Part shown: one piece after another, positions 44,863 through 56,554 of the stretch
Position numbering within the stretch: position 1 is the stretch's first letter
Layout of the letters: every line of letters starts with the position of its first letter
Source: Xanthoparmelia taractica
Taxonomy: Eukaryota; Ascomycota; Lecanoromycetes; Lecanorales; Parmeliaceae
NCBI GenBank assembly: GCA_033085395.1
Contig: JANQBS010000014.1
Coordinates: forward strand, 276,186 to 340,185
DNA: 64,000 bases
Direction of reading: 5' to 3'
Notes under the pieces: generated by a model
Seen by the model: only the letters and a program-made list of their open reading frames with translations
What the model was told of the DNA's origin: nothing
The model's database searches: none
Translations under genes and position numbers: made by a program

Positions 44863-45698
44863 TCAAACCTGATCCTTCTTCTTACGCCCATCTCTACTAG
44901 TGTTGAATATTGTTGGTGTTGAGAGAGCTAGCGTGACCACCGCGAAAACCAAGAGGAATCGAAACAAGACGCTGCCCCCATCCACAAATTCTATGCTTCC
45001 GTCCTCTATACGCCCACGCCGTCGTTGATCCTGCTTTTCCTGAGTACGATGGTGTCCTTCCTGGTCAAAGTGAGGGACGTTATTGAGACCGGCTTGTCCT
45101 TGACCTGGTCCAAATCCCCCGCCTCTGGATTCACCAGTGCCAGCAGATCGGGATCCTTCGGCCTGCGCCTGCCTCCTACTGCCCTGTGTCCCCCATCCTC
45201 CGCTACGGTAAAAGCTCGGTGGAGGTCCCTTGAACTGCGTTCGTCTTCGACTTAATCCGCTTGCCGGTCTGGACCCAAAAGGAGTTGAAGAACTCGAATG
45301 GGAGCCTCGGGGTGTGTTGGATCGAGATGTACCCTGGGCGCTTTGAATGTCTCGATCATAGCGTTCTCGCTTCTCTGGTCTACCGAGGATGGCGTAAGCT
45401 TCTGAGATCTTGACAAAGCGCTCCGAGGCTTGTGGGTCATTGGGATTATGATCTGGATGGTGGGTCTTGGAGAGCAAATAGAACTGCCTAGGTCGTGTGA
45501 GCACGCGATAAAAGCCATGTATTATCTTGCGCACTTTTTGATACTGTCCGCAGAGGCATTTGAGTCAACGCCCAATGTCTCGTAATAGCTTGCTGATTCG
45601 CGTCTCCATGCTGATGCTGTGTGGAACAGCGCAGTGCGATGCAGGTGTGATCGAGGAGGCAGAAAAGCTATGGGAACCAATGAGCGACTTAATGACAT
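44863..45698 (-). CDS. J-domain protein with C-terminal membrane segment
   Basis: Exons 45698-45535 and 45487-44863; 262 aa. DnaJ-type Hsp70 co-chaperone. The N-terminus (SLSRSLVPIAFLPPRSHLHR, then TALFHTASAWRRES) has basic/hydroxylated presequence character. The J domain at about 41-105 has YYETLGVDSNASADSIKK, FYLLSKTHHPDHN with the HPD tripeptide, and FVKISEAYAILGRPEKRERY. Then comes a disordered Gly/Ser/Arg/Gln region of about 100 residues, and one membrane helix (FRFLLVFAVVTLALSTPTI) before a Lys-rich end. Mitochondrial inner-membrane location is likely but not certain. Divergent from MAP2 with 324 bp between starts. Confidence 0.87.
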
Positions 45699-46022
45699 TC
45701 CTCATGCCGAGAGACGTTCTTCTCAGTCTAGATCGCTCGATAATATGTCTCCATTATGCCAACGAATCGTGCCACTATTTGCAGAATACAAAAGCTCGAT
45801 TAATGACATAGCTATGATAAACGAAGCGCGCTCAGCCGCCCCCCACATTTATTTTTGCCCGGTCACGCCGCGGCGGGCCCCTCAGTCGCGCATCTGTCAC
45901 TTGAAATGTAAATATGATAGAGTCTGACCAATTTACTCAAACTTTTTCCAACACCTAAAAGCTCGAGTCGATCCATCAAAGCTATCTCGACGCTGCCTTA
46001 TTGAGGCTAATACATCTCAAAG
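45699..46022. promoter_or_regulatory. Divergent promoter J-domain gene / MAP2
   Basis: 324 bp between starts, with a GC-rich patch GTCACGCCGCGGCGGGCC near 45,863. No specific site assigned. Confidence 0.35.
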
Positions 46023-47680
46023 ATGGCCGCCGAAACGGCAGATAGCTTCCAGAAGATCAACCGTGAAGGCACACCAAGATCAAAAAGTTGTTTGCGTCCT
46101 AGCTCATATCTATTTAGTAAATCAACTAAGGACAAAAGACGCCGGTCTGAGCGGTCTTATCGGTCCAAACTCCGTGAAAGCTGAAGATGACCACTCGGAC
46201 GAAGACAAGGATGAGGATGGTGGGAATATCGAAGTGGAAGCGTCCGGAGGTAATATTCGCTCCCGGATCTTGTTGAAAAAAGTGGTTGACAGTGCGCAGC
46301 TGCAAAGAAGAAGAAAAAGAGGAAGCCCAAGAAGAAGAAAGGAGGGGGCAGTGGCAGCAAAACGCAGACGGCGCCTCCCAGAGTCCTCGTGTCGAATTTG
46401 TTCCCGAATGGTCAGTATCCTGAGGGAGAAATTGTCGAATATCGAAAGGAGAACAGCTACCGGACAACCAGTGAAGAAAAACGGCATCTAGATAGAATGA
46501 ACAATGACTTTCTGAACGAGTACCGGCAAGGGGCGGAGGTTCATCGACAAGTTCGACTATGGGCACAAAAGAATATCAAGCCTGGCAAGAGCCTAATCGA
46601 AATCGCTGAAGGCATTGAGGATAGTGTCCGAGCATTGACTGGACATCAAGGCTTGGAGGAAGGGGACAATATTAAGGGTGGAATGGGTTTCCCCACTGGC
46701 CTGAGCATCAACCATTGTGCAGCCCACTACACTCCAAACGCGGGTAACAAGACAATCTTACAGGAAAACGACGTGATGAAAGTAGATTTCGGAGCCCATA
46801 TCAATGGCAGGATCGTGGATAGTGCTTTTACCATGGCTTTCAACCCAGTCTACGACAACCTGCTAGCGGCTGTCAGAGATGCCACAAATACAGGTATCAG
46901 AGTGAGTCTGATGATTCGGTATTAAGCTGAGTGTGCTGCGCTGACTTTTCGCAGGAAGCGGGTATCGATGTACGTGTTGGCGATATTGGCGCTGCCATCC
47001 AAGAGGCGATGGAGAGCTACGAAGTCGAAATCAGGGGTCAATCATTACCAGTGAAGAGTATCCGAAATCTTAACGGCCATGACATTGTTCAGTATAGTAT
47101 TCACGGGGGTAAGAGTGTACCGATCGTGAAAAGCAACGATCAGACGAAGATGGAAGAAGGCGAAATATTTGCCATCGAGACTTTCGGAAGTACAGGGAAA
47201 GGCTATGTACGGGACGATGTAAGGTGCTCATGCCAAGGCATTTCCTTAACGCTCACTTGACGCAGATGGAAACATCGCATTACGCCAAACGAAGCGACGC
47301 GCCAAATGTTGCTCTTCGAGTCTCATCGGCTCGGAGTCTGCTGAATACCATTACGAAGAATTTTGGGACACTGCCCTTCTGCCGGAGGTATCTTGATCGC
47401 CTCGGCCATGACAAGTACTTACTTGGAGTAACGATCCTGATGGTCTAGCGAAGATGTGCAAGGATGCTAATCTATGTCAGTTGAACAACCTTGTATCGAG
47501 CGGCATTGTGGAAGCATACCCACCTCTATGCGATGTCAAAGGGTCATATACCGCTCAGTTTGAACATGTGAGCCGCTTGTATGAGAGTTCACTGTTTACA
47601 CATAGTTGCTGACCTCCTTTTAGACTATACTAATGCGACCTACGGTCAAGGAGGTTATAAGCCGAGGAGATGACTACTAG
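46023..47680 (+). CDS. MAP2: Methionine aminopeptidase 2
   Basis: Seven exons: 46023-46062, 46139-46249, 46300-46901, 46955-47218, 47266-47427, 47481-47567, 47624-47680; 440 aa. Removes initiator Met from nascent chains at the ribosome. The N-terminus is acidic then poly-basic (AKKKKKRKPKKKKGGG), characteristic of MetAP2 and absent from type 1. Metal ligands: the two Asp in VDFGAHINGRIVDSAFTMAF, His in NGHDIVQYSIHGG, Glu in EGEIFAIETFGS and Glu in FEHTILMRP. The catalytic His is in GLSINHCAAHYTPN. The 46062/46139 intron is the least certain join: donor GTGAAG, or GCACAC six bases on, both in frame. Confidence 0.95.
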
Positions 47681-48128
47681 CAAGGTCCACGTTCGAGCAT
47701 CATTGTAGTGATTGCATTGCCTTGGTGTACAGCAGGTTATTGGTTCAAATCGCGGCAAACGCAGGGTAGATACCCAGAAAATGCAAATCTCTGAACAGAT
47801 GAAATGGACAACAGTCTTCGGTCACAGTCTATACATATACCAAGCTACTGTTTACAGGACAAGACAGACAAGCACCAAGCAAAGGTGCACTCAAAGCGCA
47901 GGGAAACTGGTGATGGATACGGAAAATCAGCTCAAATGCTCTTGATTTCAACACGCAAAGGGTGCTTGTCCCACGATCTCTTCTCGCAGCGGATCTAAGG
48001 ATTGTGCACTGATTTCGATATTGATCATTAGAGCACTTAATCATGTGAAATTCTATTGGCTACGCCACCTTGTGCATCTTTAGAACACGATCCCTTGAAA
48101 GTAGAAGCCCGAAGAAAGAGCGTAGCGC
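47681..48128. other. Convergent 3' flanks of MAP2 and RPP1
   Basis: About 450 bp; a GGTTCAAAT B-box-like word at 47,752 was examined and no tRNA fold was found. Confidence 0.4.
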
Positions 48129-48582
48129 TCAGTCGAATAGACCAAAGCCCATGTCCTCGTCCGATTCCTCCTTCTCCTCTTCCTTTTCTGCCTTCTTCTC
48201 TTCCTCTGCAGGTGCATCTGGTGGAGCTCCTCCACCGCTTGCAGCACCAGCAGGCGCGGCGGCAGCTCCTCCCCCAGACCCAACGTTCAGCAGCATATCC
48301 TTTACGTTCTTTCCCTCAAGTGCCTATGCCATGTGTCAGTCCTCATCTTTATTCCATGCACTGGTGGGTGTCTAGTATGCGCACTTTTGCAAAAAGAGTT
48401 GTCCATATTGGTTCGACGTCCTCGACATTGGCGCTTTTGATCAGAGTCAAGAGTTTATCGGGCTTTGTGGTTTTTCAGCAACTTTCAAACCCCCAGCAGC
48501 GGTCGGCACTTACGGTAATGCCAATGTCTTCATCGGCGAGGATGAGAGCGGCATACGACGCTGCAAGCTCCGAGTTGGACAT
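48129..48582 (-). CDS. RPP1: 60S acidic ribosomal protein P1
   Basis: Three exons: 48582-48514, 48462-48385, 48323-48129; 113 aa. Stalk protein that recruits elongation factors. N-terminal dimerisation domain SNSELAASYAALILADEDIG, then DKLLTLIKSANVEDVEPIW and FAKALEGKNVKDMLLNVG, an Ala/Gly/Pro hinge, an acidic Glu/Lys tract, and the universal tail EESDEDMGFGLFD. P1 rather than P2 by the SELAASYAAL start. The long hydrophilic ORFs on the opposite strand are its antisense. Confidence 0.96.
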
Positions 48583-48889
48583 TGTGAGATTGTGTATTGC
48601 GTATTGCGTATTTGCGAATAGAGGCAAGCGTGTTGGATCCTTCGTAGTGTGTAGTGAATAAATCGATTCTAGTGTGAACAGTCTTCGCTTACGTACCATA
48701 TCGGCCGTTATCTTAGCGCCTCGGCGTTTGTACCATAGGCTCAAAGAGGTCAATTTCTGTGTCACCTTCAGCTACTTCTGAATGCATTGCAAGTAGTAGA
48801 CTCTACCTCAGCTCCTCACTTCTAACATACTACATTCTCGATCACATCTGGCAGTAGCAATGCTCTTTAACGCATAAGCCTACCCCAAC
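48583..48889. promoter_or_regulatory. Divergent promoter RPP1 / DUF2408 gene
   Basis: 307 bp between starts; no specific ribosomal-protein gene motif recognised with confidence. Confidence 0.35.
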
Positions 48890-50630
48890 ATGACCGACTC
48901 CCCCGCAGTTCAAGCTCCCCTAGACCCGAAGGAACAACCCATACTTGATCGTGTGCTCCACCTTAGAGATGAGCTATCATTGCTGAAGCAAGACAAGTCG
49001 ACCTATATTAAGTCTCATGATGTCATTGCCCTCTACGACCAAGTGATTGAGCAGGTCCACTCGCTCAATGTTATACGTGAGGATCATGGCAAGCCTCTGG
49101 AACAAAACAGAGGTCTGTTGTTATTCTCGGTAGCTTCTGTCCACCAACTAGAAATGCCTGGCTTATGTTCCGTACGAACAGTCGACAACGTACTCGAGGA
49201 TTGCTTTCAGCTAATCTCTCTCTTCTTCTTGACAATCGGACGCAACAATGAGGCTCCTGCCGTGTAAGCTTACCAATACCCGACCCGCGTAACTGGGAAT
49301 TGACAACTGTCTACACATTCAGATACTCCATGACGTCCACCATTAGGGTCTGCTTTCTCAGAACAGAGTATCGTTTCTTGACTGCGCTTACTTCAAGTAG
49401 CGTCTTTTGGATCATCTTAAGGAAGCTGCATTTTTTTCCGCTAAAGATCTTGACTCTGCCAGCCATACTCTTGACAAGATGCAAGATACTCTTCGCCGAG
49501 GCAAGGAGACTTACTCGCCGCACCTTTTGACTCTTCTTGAAAACCGTCTGAATACCTGCCGAAATATCCTTGCTGAATTGCAAGTTTCCTTGGCTGATCT
49601 TTCGCCTGCACTTACACCTGTTCACGAAAGATTGGTGTCGATTTTACGCTCGATCTCCGCAGCAAATACTCGCCAAAAGGTTCGTTCCTTCCTCCCAGGT
49701 ATTGGTCCAAGGTAGTTAAATAGTTAAGCATCGATCCAGTTCCCAGCAGCAGAAGTCGAGGGCTTCCGAGAACAATTGAAAGAGATCCAAGGTACTATGG
49801 TCAATGGCAAGTTCCTAGCCGAGGATAGTACGGCGCCGGCCGGCCAAGCTATCGTTGTCGAGCTTCTGGATCGTTGCTTTCTTTGGTCAGGAATCGTCCT
49901 CACCAGGTGCGCGTCTCCTGAGCAATCGAACGAAATATGTGGAGCTAATCCCCACGGCAGGAAGGGTAAAATAGATGAGCGCTTCAAATCGACATACGAC
50001 AAATTATGTGATATCCGCAACCAGCTAGAAAGACTGTCTCTAACCCAAGCCTGGTCGTTACGAGAGACCGACCTCTATAACTATCAGCGTCAATTAGATA
50101 GAATCGATGAATCTAGGATCAATGGAAATTTTGAAGACCCAACTGGGTACAAAGCTGATCTCCACGCGCAAAGGGTATGACTAAGGTTTCCATAATCCGA
50201 TCATTTTCTAGGTCTAATATCTACAGACGCTGCTATATCTTCTCCGTCGTAGCTATGCGTACATTTACAGTCTCATAATTTCCTCGGAGCCAGTCTCCGA
50301 GGCGCTCCTACCAGTTTTCAATCAGTTGCAAACCCTTCGTCGATGTTTGGTTGAGGTCAAGCGGTCAGGTGGCGTTTCTTCGCCAAGGGAGCTTTACCCT
50401 TATAGCATGAAGGTATGTTTTGGCTCTCGATCCACGAGTTGCGAAGCCGTTGAGAATCTCGCGTCTAATTTACGTAGTTGAATTCGATCGACAATATGCG
50501 CGTTGATGGCAAGTTCTTAGTGGGGTCGGACATACCGGAAGGGCAAGGCAGTGTGAATGCATTGCTTGCTGAATGTTTCGACATAGCATATGAATTGAGA
50601 GTTCAAGCTGAAGAAAATGACTCTGAATGA
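48890..50630 (+). CDS. DUF2408 family protein, function unknown
   Basis: Eight exons: 48890-49112, 49182-49263, 49323-49347, 49401-49679, 49740-49906, 49961-50174, 50227-50412, 50478-50630; 442 aa. Fungal-specific helical protein. Two related halves are apparent. The first has RVLHLRDELSLLKQDKSTYI, DQVIEQVHSLNVIRE and DCFQLISLFFLTIGRNNEAP; the second has KSTYDKLCDIRNQLERLSLT, YQRQLDRIDESRINGNFED and ECFDIAYELRVQAEE. The halves share a short motif, MVNGKFLAEDSTAPAGQ / MRVDGKFLVGSDIPEGQ. No signal, membrane segment or catalytic motif is seen. The DUF2408 assignment is from memory of the LRDELSLLKQDKSTYIKSHD pattern. It is the last intact gene before the AT-rich block. Confidence 0.82.
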
Positions 50631-51579
50631 GTGCTGAGGAGGCTGCGAGGGTTATGTGTTGGGAAGCTGTTTTACGCCTCAGCGAGACGTCAATGCGAAC
50701 CACGGAGAAGTGTTTGAAGACAGGTTTGGTGTGGCACTCGAGGTAACGTAGCACGCATTATCTGCTCGGCTCGAGATTAACCAGTTGTATCTAATTACCG
50801 CAGCCAGGCTGCAGCCTGCTTCCTGCCATTGCTGTTTGGCTCCATAAGCAATTTAACCCCTTGTCGGTGCGCTTATCCCTGAAGAACCTGTCAGGTGGAC
50901 GTCCCACTCAGATATGAAGGTAGTCCTTGTTCAATCCTCCTGACAACCTTCATACATTGCTAGCTCAAGAATGACAGCCATTGATAGAGCTAGCAGTTCC
51001 TTTTTTCTACTCTCCAGACACTACCCAACACGGGCTGCCACCGCTTACGCATTCCTATGAGCACCGTGATTATTTCAAAAAGCTGTGCCGGCACCTGCAT
51101 ATCTTTTCGATTGCTCTATCATTACGGCTACGAGGGAAATATGCCCAAGGAAGCGCACCAGAGTCGTGACATTCACGCAAATGTATTGATTGCCTCTAGA
51201 TCTTCACACGTCTTGGAACGAACCTACAAATGGATCTAAAAGAGATGGCCCATTACACAGTCACCAAGATACATATCTGGGAAAAGCAAGTACTCGCGAT
51301 GACTGGCATTCCAATTTTAATTGCTACTTTGATTGCATCTCTGCAGACCAGTTGCGACAAGTACTCGTTCGAAAGGCCGTAACCTCGAGGGTTGAAACAC
51401 TGCTTCTTTTACCCTGACGTCTTCTTCATCTTCAGATGTCTCAAACTATCTGTTCTATGGATAACCCAATTGGGTTAGCGGGATAATCTTGTAACTTACG
51501 GGCGTGCCCTAGAATGCGCACACCGTGTCAGAACGGGGTTAGTAGTAATACTCCGAGGCTCGTAGCAGAACGAAAATCC
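50631..51579. other. Transition zone between genes and AT-rich block
   Basis: No supported gene. Base composition is still near normal to about 51,550, then drops sharply. Confidence 0.45.
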
Positions 51580-52071
51580 TATTAGCTAATGATACTATTA
51601 CGAGAATTTCGAGCGTACTAAGATTTTTCAGCGTACGATAGAAGGCTAATTAAAGTTTAACTTTTAACATCGTATAGTTACTATTATCATTACGAAATAA
51701 TAGACGAAGTCTTAGTCTTAATATGCGAGTTTAAATTATAATAATATTAGTACTTAGTAGATTATAGCAATAAATTTTTCTATTGTAACTATAATATAGT
51801 AATAGAATCGTAGTATTATAATATGTAGTTCGAATTATAATTTAATTATTTAAAATCGTACTTCGTAATCGCGTCACGTACTAATCTCGTATCTCGCTTA
51901 GTACTAGTTAATTTAAATTAAAGTTAATTATATATTAAAAATTATAAAAAATTAATTACTTTATTATTAAATTCTTTTATATTTATATTATTATAAATTA
52001 ATTATATATAGCTATTAAAATACGTATTAAGAAGATTATTAACGCTATAAACACGCTATTATAAGTCTAAG

Positions 52072-52221
52072 TGTTAGACTATACGGAGCCAAATGGGTGC
52101 CTAGGGGTGCGCCGTATGGGCTCCATATGGATTCAAATAGGGTGCGCCTTCTATGAAGCGCGACACCCGAACCCATGACCAATATTTTTAGTTCTATGGT
52201 ACAATTGAAAAGCGCCCTCAC
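52072..52221 (+). repeat. Inverted repeat X, left copy (150 bp)
   Basis: Begins TGTTAGACTATACGGAGCC and ends AAAAGCGCCCTCAC. Its reverse complement is at 53,986-54,134 with mostly transition differences. Confidence 0.85.
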
Positions 52222-52287
52222 ACTACGGAGATCTGCACGCAAAGTCCTGAACATGCGCTAAAAAGCTTGGCATGCTTGGCAATATCA
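52222..52287 (+). repeat. Inverted repeat Y, left copy
   Basis: ACTACGGAGATCTGCACG... GCTTGGCATGCTTGGCA; adjoins X directly on its inner side. Confidence 0.8.
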
Positions 52288-52948
52288 AAAATATTAACAT
52301 TTTACATATTTTCGGTATTTGCGACATCAATACGATGCATATATAATACATAGTAGCGATGTCAATGCTCTACATATAGGGTATATACATACGGAGTGCA
52401 TATATGCGAAGTGTATACATGCGAAGTGTATGTATTGTAGCGATGTTACAGACATATATAGTAATAATGTTAATGCTAAGCATACTATCGTAAAGGGAGA
52501 AAAGAAGGAGAATATTATAGATCTTTTAATAGAAGAAGAATTCTTAATAGATTATAAGAGATAGTCTTCTTTAGAATCTTAAGTTCTTATAAATATATCT
52601 AATACTTAGAATATTAATTATAATAATAAGATTAGATTTTAGATATTTACTTTAATCGAAGCTAAAATTATTATTAAAATCGTTACTATAGTAACTAAAA
52701 TATCTCGTTATATTATTAGTCGTTTTTAGAAATAAGCTCGAGATAGAGAATATAATTTAAATATCTTTAAGAAGTTATTATTATTCTATATTATAAATAT
52801 CTTAAGATCTAATTATTTTATAATTATTATATTTAACTTAAAGAGTGCTATTTTAATTATTATACGAAAGAATCGCTATAATCGTAAAAAGATCTCTTTT
52901 ATATTAATCGCTAAATAAAAAATCTATTTAATAATTATTCTAAAAATT

Positions 52949-53930
52949 CTTAAAAAGAATAACTTTCGATTCTATAAGATTATTAAGAAATTATCTCTTA
53001 CGAAGATTATAATAAAAGCTCGATATTAATTCGCTTTATAATATTAAGATTAAATTATCGAGAATTAAAAAAACGTAATCTAAAGTAACGAAATAAATAT
53101 AATCTTAAATTCTCGATAAGAGAGAGTGCGAGTATAACGATAATCTCACGAAGTCTTTATTAAATTCGCTATTCGTTATTATTGTATAGAAGCTATAAAG
53201 TTTATATTTTAAGACTATTTTTTTTATAATAAGAAAAGTTCTTATTATATTTAAAAGATCGAAATAATTAAAGAAAAGAAGATATATTATCGAGAATCTC
53301 GAGCGTATTAATAAAGCTTTGAAATTCGAATATAGAGTAACTTAGAAGCTTAAGATCGATATACGTCGTATAGACTTACGTAATCTTTCTAATAAAAAGT
53401 CTAAGTAATATTTTACTATAAAGATTAAAAAGATTATTATTAAAAAAAAGAAAGAAAAAATTATATAATATTAATATTAAAAGAAGATTTATATTTTTTA
53501 ATATTCTCGAGTTTCTTCGCTTATTAAACTTAGATTTTTATTTTAAAGCTTTTAAAATTTACTTAAGAATATAAATTAAATAGATTTAAGACTATTATTA
53601 TAAAAGATAAGATCTCGATATATATCTCTAGATATTAGAAGCTAGTCTTTATATTCTTAAATATTCTTCGAATATTATAATACGATAATTCTTTAAATTT
53701 AAATATAGTTTAGTTATATTAATCTTAAATAAAGCGTTAGATTATTCGAAAAGATATATTAAGAACTCGAAAGAAGATCGAATAAACTTAAATTTATTAT
53801 TAAAAAGTAGAGCTTATATAAAAGAGAATTTAGAAATAAATAGAGCGAATATCTCGATATATTATCGAGATTATTTATTTGCGAGGGGGTAATAAGTATA
53901 GAGAGGATCGTGAGAGAGGTAATGTACGAT
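52949..53930 (+). pseudogene. RIP-inactivated Tc1/mariner-like transposase
   Basis: Remnant DDE transposase with many in-frame stops, read as described for the element. N-terminal helix-turn-helix parts upstream (52,480-52,940) are too decayed to place. Confidence 0.65.
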
Positions 53931-53985
53931 TATATAACTCGATCGAGCGTGCGAATAATTATATTCGTAGCTACATGAAGAATAT

Positions 53986-54134
53986 GTGAGGGCGCTTTCC
54001 AATTGTACCATAAAGCCAAAAATATGACTCATGGGTTCGGGTGCCGCGCTTCATAGAAGGCGCACTCTATTTGCCCATATGAAGCCCATACGACGCACCC
54101 CACAGGTACCTATATGGCTCCGTACAGCCTAACA
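53986..54134 (-). repeat. Inverted repeat X, right copy (149 bp)
   Basis: Begins GTGAGGGCGCTTTCC and ends GTACAGCCTAACA; reverse complement of the left copy. Confidence 0.85.
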
Positions 54135-54167
54135 GAATAAGTACTAGAAAAATGAAGCTATTCAAGA

Positions 54168-54238
54168 ATATTGTCAAATGCCAAGCATGCCAAGCTTTTT
54201 AGCGCATGTTTAGGACTTTACGTGCAGATCTCCGTAAG
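54168..54238 (-). repeat. Inverted repeat Y, right copy
   Basis: Reverse complement of the left Y, ending GCAGATCTCCGTAAG. It lies outside the right X, separated by about 33 bp. Confidence 0.8.
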
Positions 54239-56047
54239 TGTCGAAATAATTAAGTTCGTTTTCACTCTATCTACTCGAATCTCGTCTAGCGTAGTCTTGG
54301 CGTTATTATATCTAGTCTTATAGATCTATATAGCAAGATAATTAAGTATTTTATTATTTATCTTTTTAATAGATTATAAGCTCGAGACTTTAAATCTCGT
54401 TTAGTAACTTAATACTTATTATATAAGCGTACTCTTATATCTCTCTTTCTATAAGCTATTTTATCTTATAAAATTATTTATCTTTTCTACGAGAATATTT
54501 AATATAAATATATTACTATAATATAAAAAATCTCTATTAAGATTTTTAAAGATTTAGAGATATTTAATATAATATTATATCGACGAGATAATTACGTCTC
54601 GATACTTTAAATATACTATACGTCTATTAGCGATAAGCTTTAACTTTAAATAAGTCTTAGCTTTCGTTAGAATACTAGTTCTATCGATTATATAAATTAT
54701 AAAAATTAAGTTATATTTAGATTAATAATTTATCGTAAATAATTAAAAAACTTAGCTCTTAAGCTTATTAAAATAATCTAATAAACGTATATATTTAGAA
54801 TACGATATATTCGTTAACTATATTAGTCGATAGATACGATTTAATAATTAAATTAATTAGTCTTTAAAGTCTCTTAAAATTTAGAAAATAATATTATTTC
54901 TAGATACTTTATTTAGAATAAACGAATACTTTAAAATTAATTAAAATATTTTATTAAATCTTTATAAAGACTCTTTATAATTACTTAAATTATTTTAAAT
55001 ATTTATTAATTTATTTTATAAGATATTCTACGAAGTTATTCTAAAATAATCGCTATTATATTAAATATAATCGCTATAAAGCTTATAATTATTCTTAAAG
55101 ACGTATTAAAATTAATCGATTTAAAGAATTATTTAGTCTAGAAACGATCTCTAAGAGATATTCTTAAAGTCTTCGATCTCTTTAAATAAACTTAAGAGTA
55201 TTATAAAATTTAATCTTAAGATTTTAATATCGAAGAGAAACTCGAAGTCTAGAAATAAGATTATAATCTTATCTATACGATTTTATATCTCTTAATAATT
55301 AATAATAATTATATTAAAATCGAAGATATAAATAATATCTATAAAGTATAAGAAAGATTAGTCGAGCTATATTTATTTAAAGACTTCGAGTATTCTAATA
55401 ATACGTTTATACGACTTAAGAATATAATATTAAATTAATATAAGGATAAATTTAGCGAGTACGTTAATAAATTTCGAGAGATTTTATTAGAGCTTTAAAA
55501 TTTTTCGATTAAGCTTAGATTAAATAAGAATCTATTTATTTAATAATTTTATTTTAATTTAGATTTCGTTTATAAAATCTATATAGAAAAATACTTTTAA
55601 GATTACACTTTATTTTAAAAGATTAATATCGTTAAGTATAACTTAAGCTATACTCTATAACGATTTAAAAATATTTATCACTCGAACGTCTCTTATATAA
55701 GATATATATTTATCGCTTACGCTTCTATCGCTTCTAAACGAATATCTACGTAAGAAAAATATCGTTAAAATTATAATATCGATATTATTAAAATAGTTAA
55801 ATATTATAGAAAGTATATTAAGTATTATTATAATATCGATATCTATAAGAATAAGAGATTTAATTATAATAATAATATCGCTCTTAGAGATAATAGACGT
55901 AAGCGAGATTATTAAGATAATAATTATAATAATCGTTTTAAGAAGTCTAAACTCGACGATCTTAAGTCTAAATAAGAGTTAAAAGAATTTAATTTATCGA
56001 AAACTTATAGAAATCTTATCGAGATCGAGATCGATATTTCGAGTCTT

Positions 56048-56080
56048 TACTATTTAGACTCCTACGTAATAAGATATATA
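56048..56080 (+). pseudogene. Copia protease active-site remnant
   Basis: Reads YLDS followed by Y-V-I-R-Y-I where copia elements have C-A-T-R-H-I; each change is one C-to-T transition. Confidence 0.55.
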
Positions 56081-56346
56081 ATTTATAATACTTCGAATTT
56101 ATCGACTATTAGTTTCTAGAAATTACTTATTCTATTAAAGAATACGAAGACACTCTACTCGTCGCGAATATCGATATTATTCGTCTATAATATACTACAC
56201 GAGACGATAATATTATAATTCTAATATTTAAAAATGCACTTTATATACTTAGAAGTAAATTTAATCTTATCTTTATAGACGCTTTATATTAGATAATATT
56301 CAACTCGATCGATATAAGATTAAGATTATTTAACGAAGTAATCTTT

Positions 56347-56351
56347 ATATC
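56347..56351. repeat. 5-bp target-site duplication ATATC (left)
   Basis: Directly precedes the left LTR; identical ATATC follows the right LTR at 62887-62891. Confidence 0.9.
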
Positions 56352-56541
56352 TGTTAGGACTGCAATTAGAACAAGTCAATAGTGGTGTGTAACGAATAAA
56401 TTAAGTCTAAGGAGGAACTATCTATGAGGGACGCCAAGGACTATAGGGGCTAGTCCCAATTGGGAAGGAAAACCGTAGTCTCAATTGGGAAGGTAAGCCG
56501 ACTTGGTGTTGCAGGCCTATATGGTCGTCACACTCGTAATA
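56352..56541 (-). repeat. LTR (3' LTR in element orientation)
   Basis: 190 bp, TGTTAGGACTGCAATTAG... to ...CACTCGTAATA on the + strand. It differs from the other LTR by about eleven sites, all transitions. Confidence 0.92.
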
Positions 56542-56544
56542 TTA

Positions 56545-56554
56545 CCCCCCCCCT
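56545..56554 (-). other. Polypurine tract of the gypsy element
   Basis: Ten consecutive C on the + strand, i.e. a G run on the - strand, 3 bp upstream of the 3' LTR; the expected plus-strand DNA primer site. Confidence 0.7.

Larger units (their letters stand above)
52072..54238 (+). mobile_element. Tc1/mariner-like DNA transposon remnant
   Basis: Flanked by long inverted repeats (separate entries). On the + strand from 52,949 the frame reads LKKNNFRFYKIIKKLSLTK, then ARY*FAL*Y*D, N*KNVI*SNEINIILNSR and AIRYYCIEAIKF, with stops exactly where Tc1-like fungal transposases have Trp or Gln. That matches the DDE-domain start (KNVIWSDE type; the first Asp is Asn here). Near the 3' end, before 53,930, the frame reads RGGNKYRED, like the C-terminus of those transposases. 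Inactive. Confidence 0.7.
54239..56351 (+). mobile_element. Ty1/copia-like retrotransposon, 5' part (interrupted)
   Basis: Decayed gag-pol on the + strand. At 56,048-56,080 the frame reads YYLDSYVIRYI, a copia protease active site of the LDSCATRHI type with C-to-Y, A-to-V, T-to-I and H-to-Y, all from C-to-T change. A Lys/Tyr-rich stretch near 55,800 may be an altered zinc knuckle. It is split by the gypsy insertion at 56,351 and resumes at 62,892. No LTR was found. Confidence 0.55.

Noticed and set aside
46122..46566. Long - strand ORFs opposite MAP2
   Set aside because: Antisense of the Lys-rich and acidic coding region, which gives long open frames by composition.
47740..47775. tRNA-like word GGTTCAAATCG
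   Set aside because: Flanking bases do not pair as a T-arm and no A box or acceptor stem was found.
52319..52564. 81-aa ORF with repeated Cys/His words in the AT-rich block
   Set aside because: It comes from short tandem repeats (TATACATGCGAAGTG type) at 52,390-52,436; no start context or family.
55780..55870. Zinc-knuckle (CCHC) of the copia gag
   Set aside because: Tyr-rich remnant is suggestive, but the spacing does not fit well enough to list as a feature.
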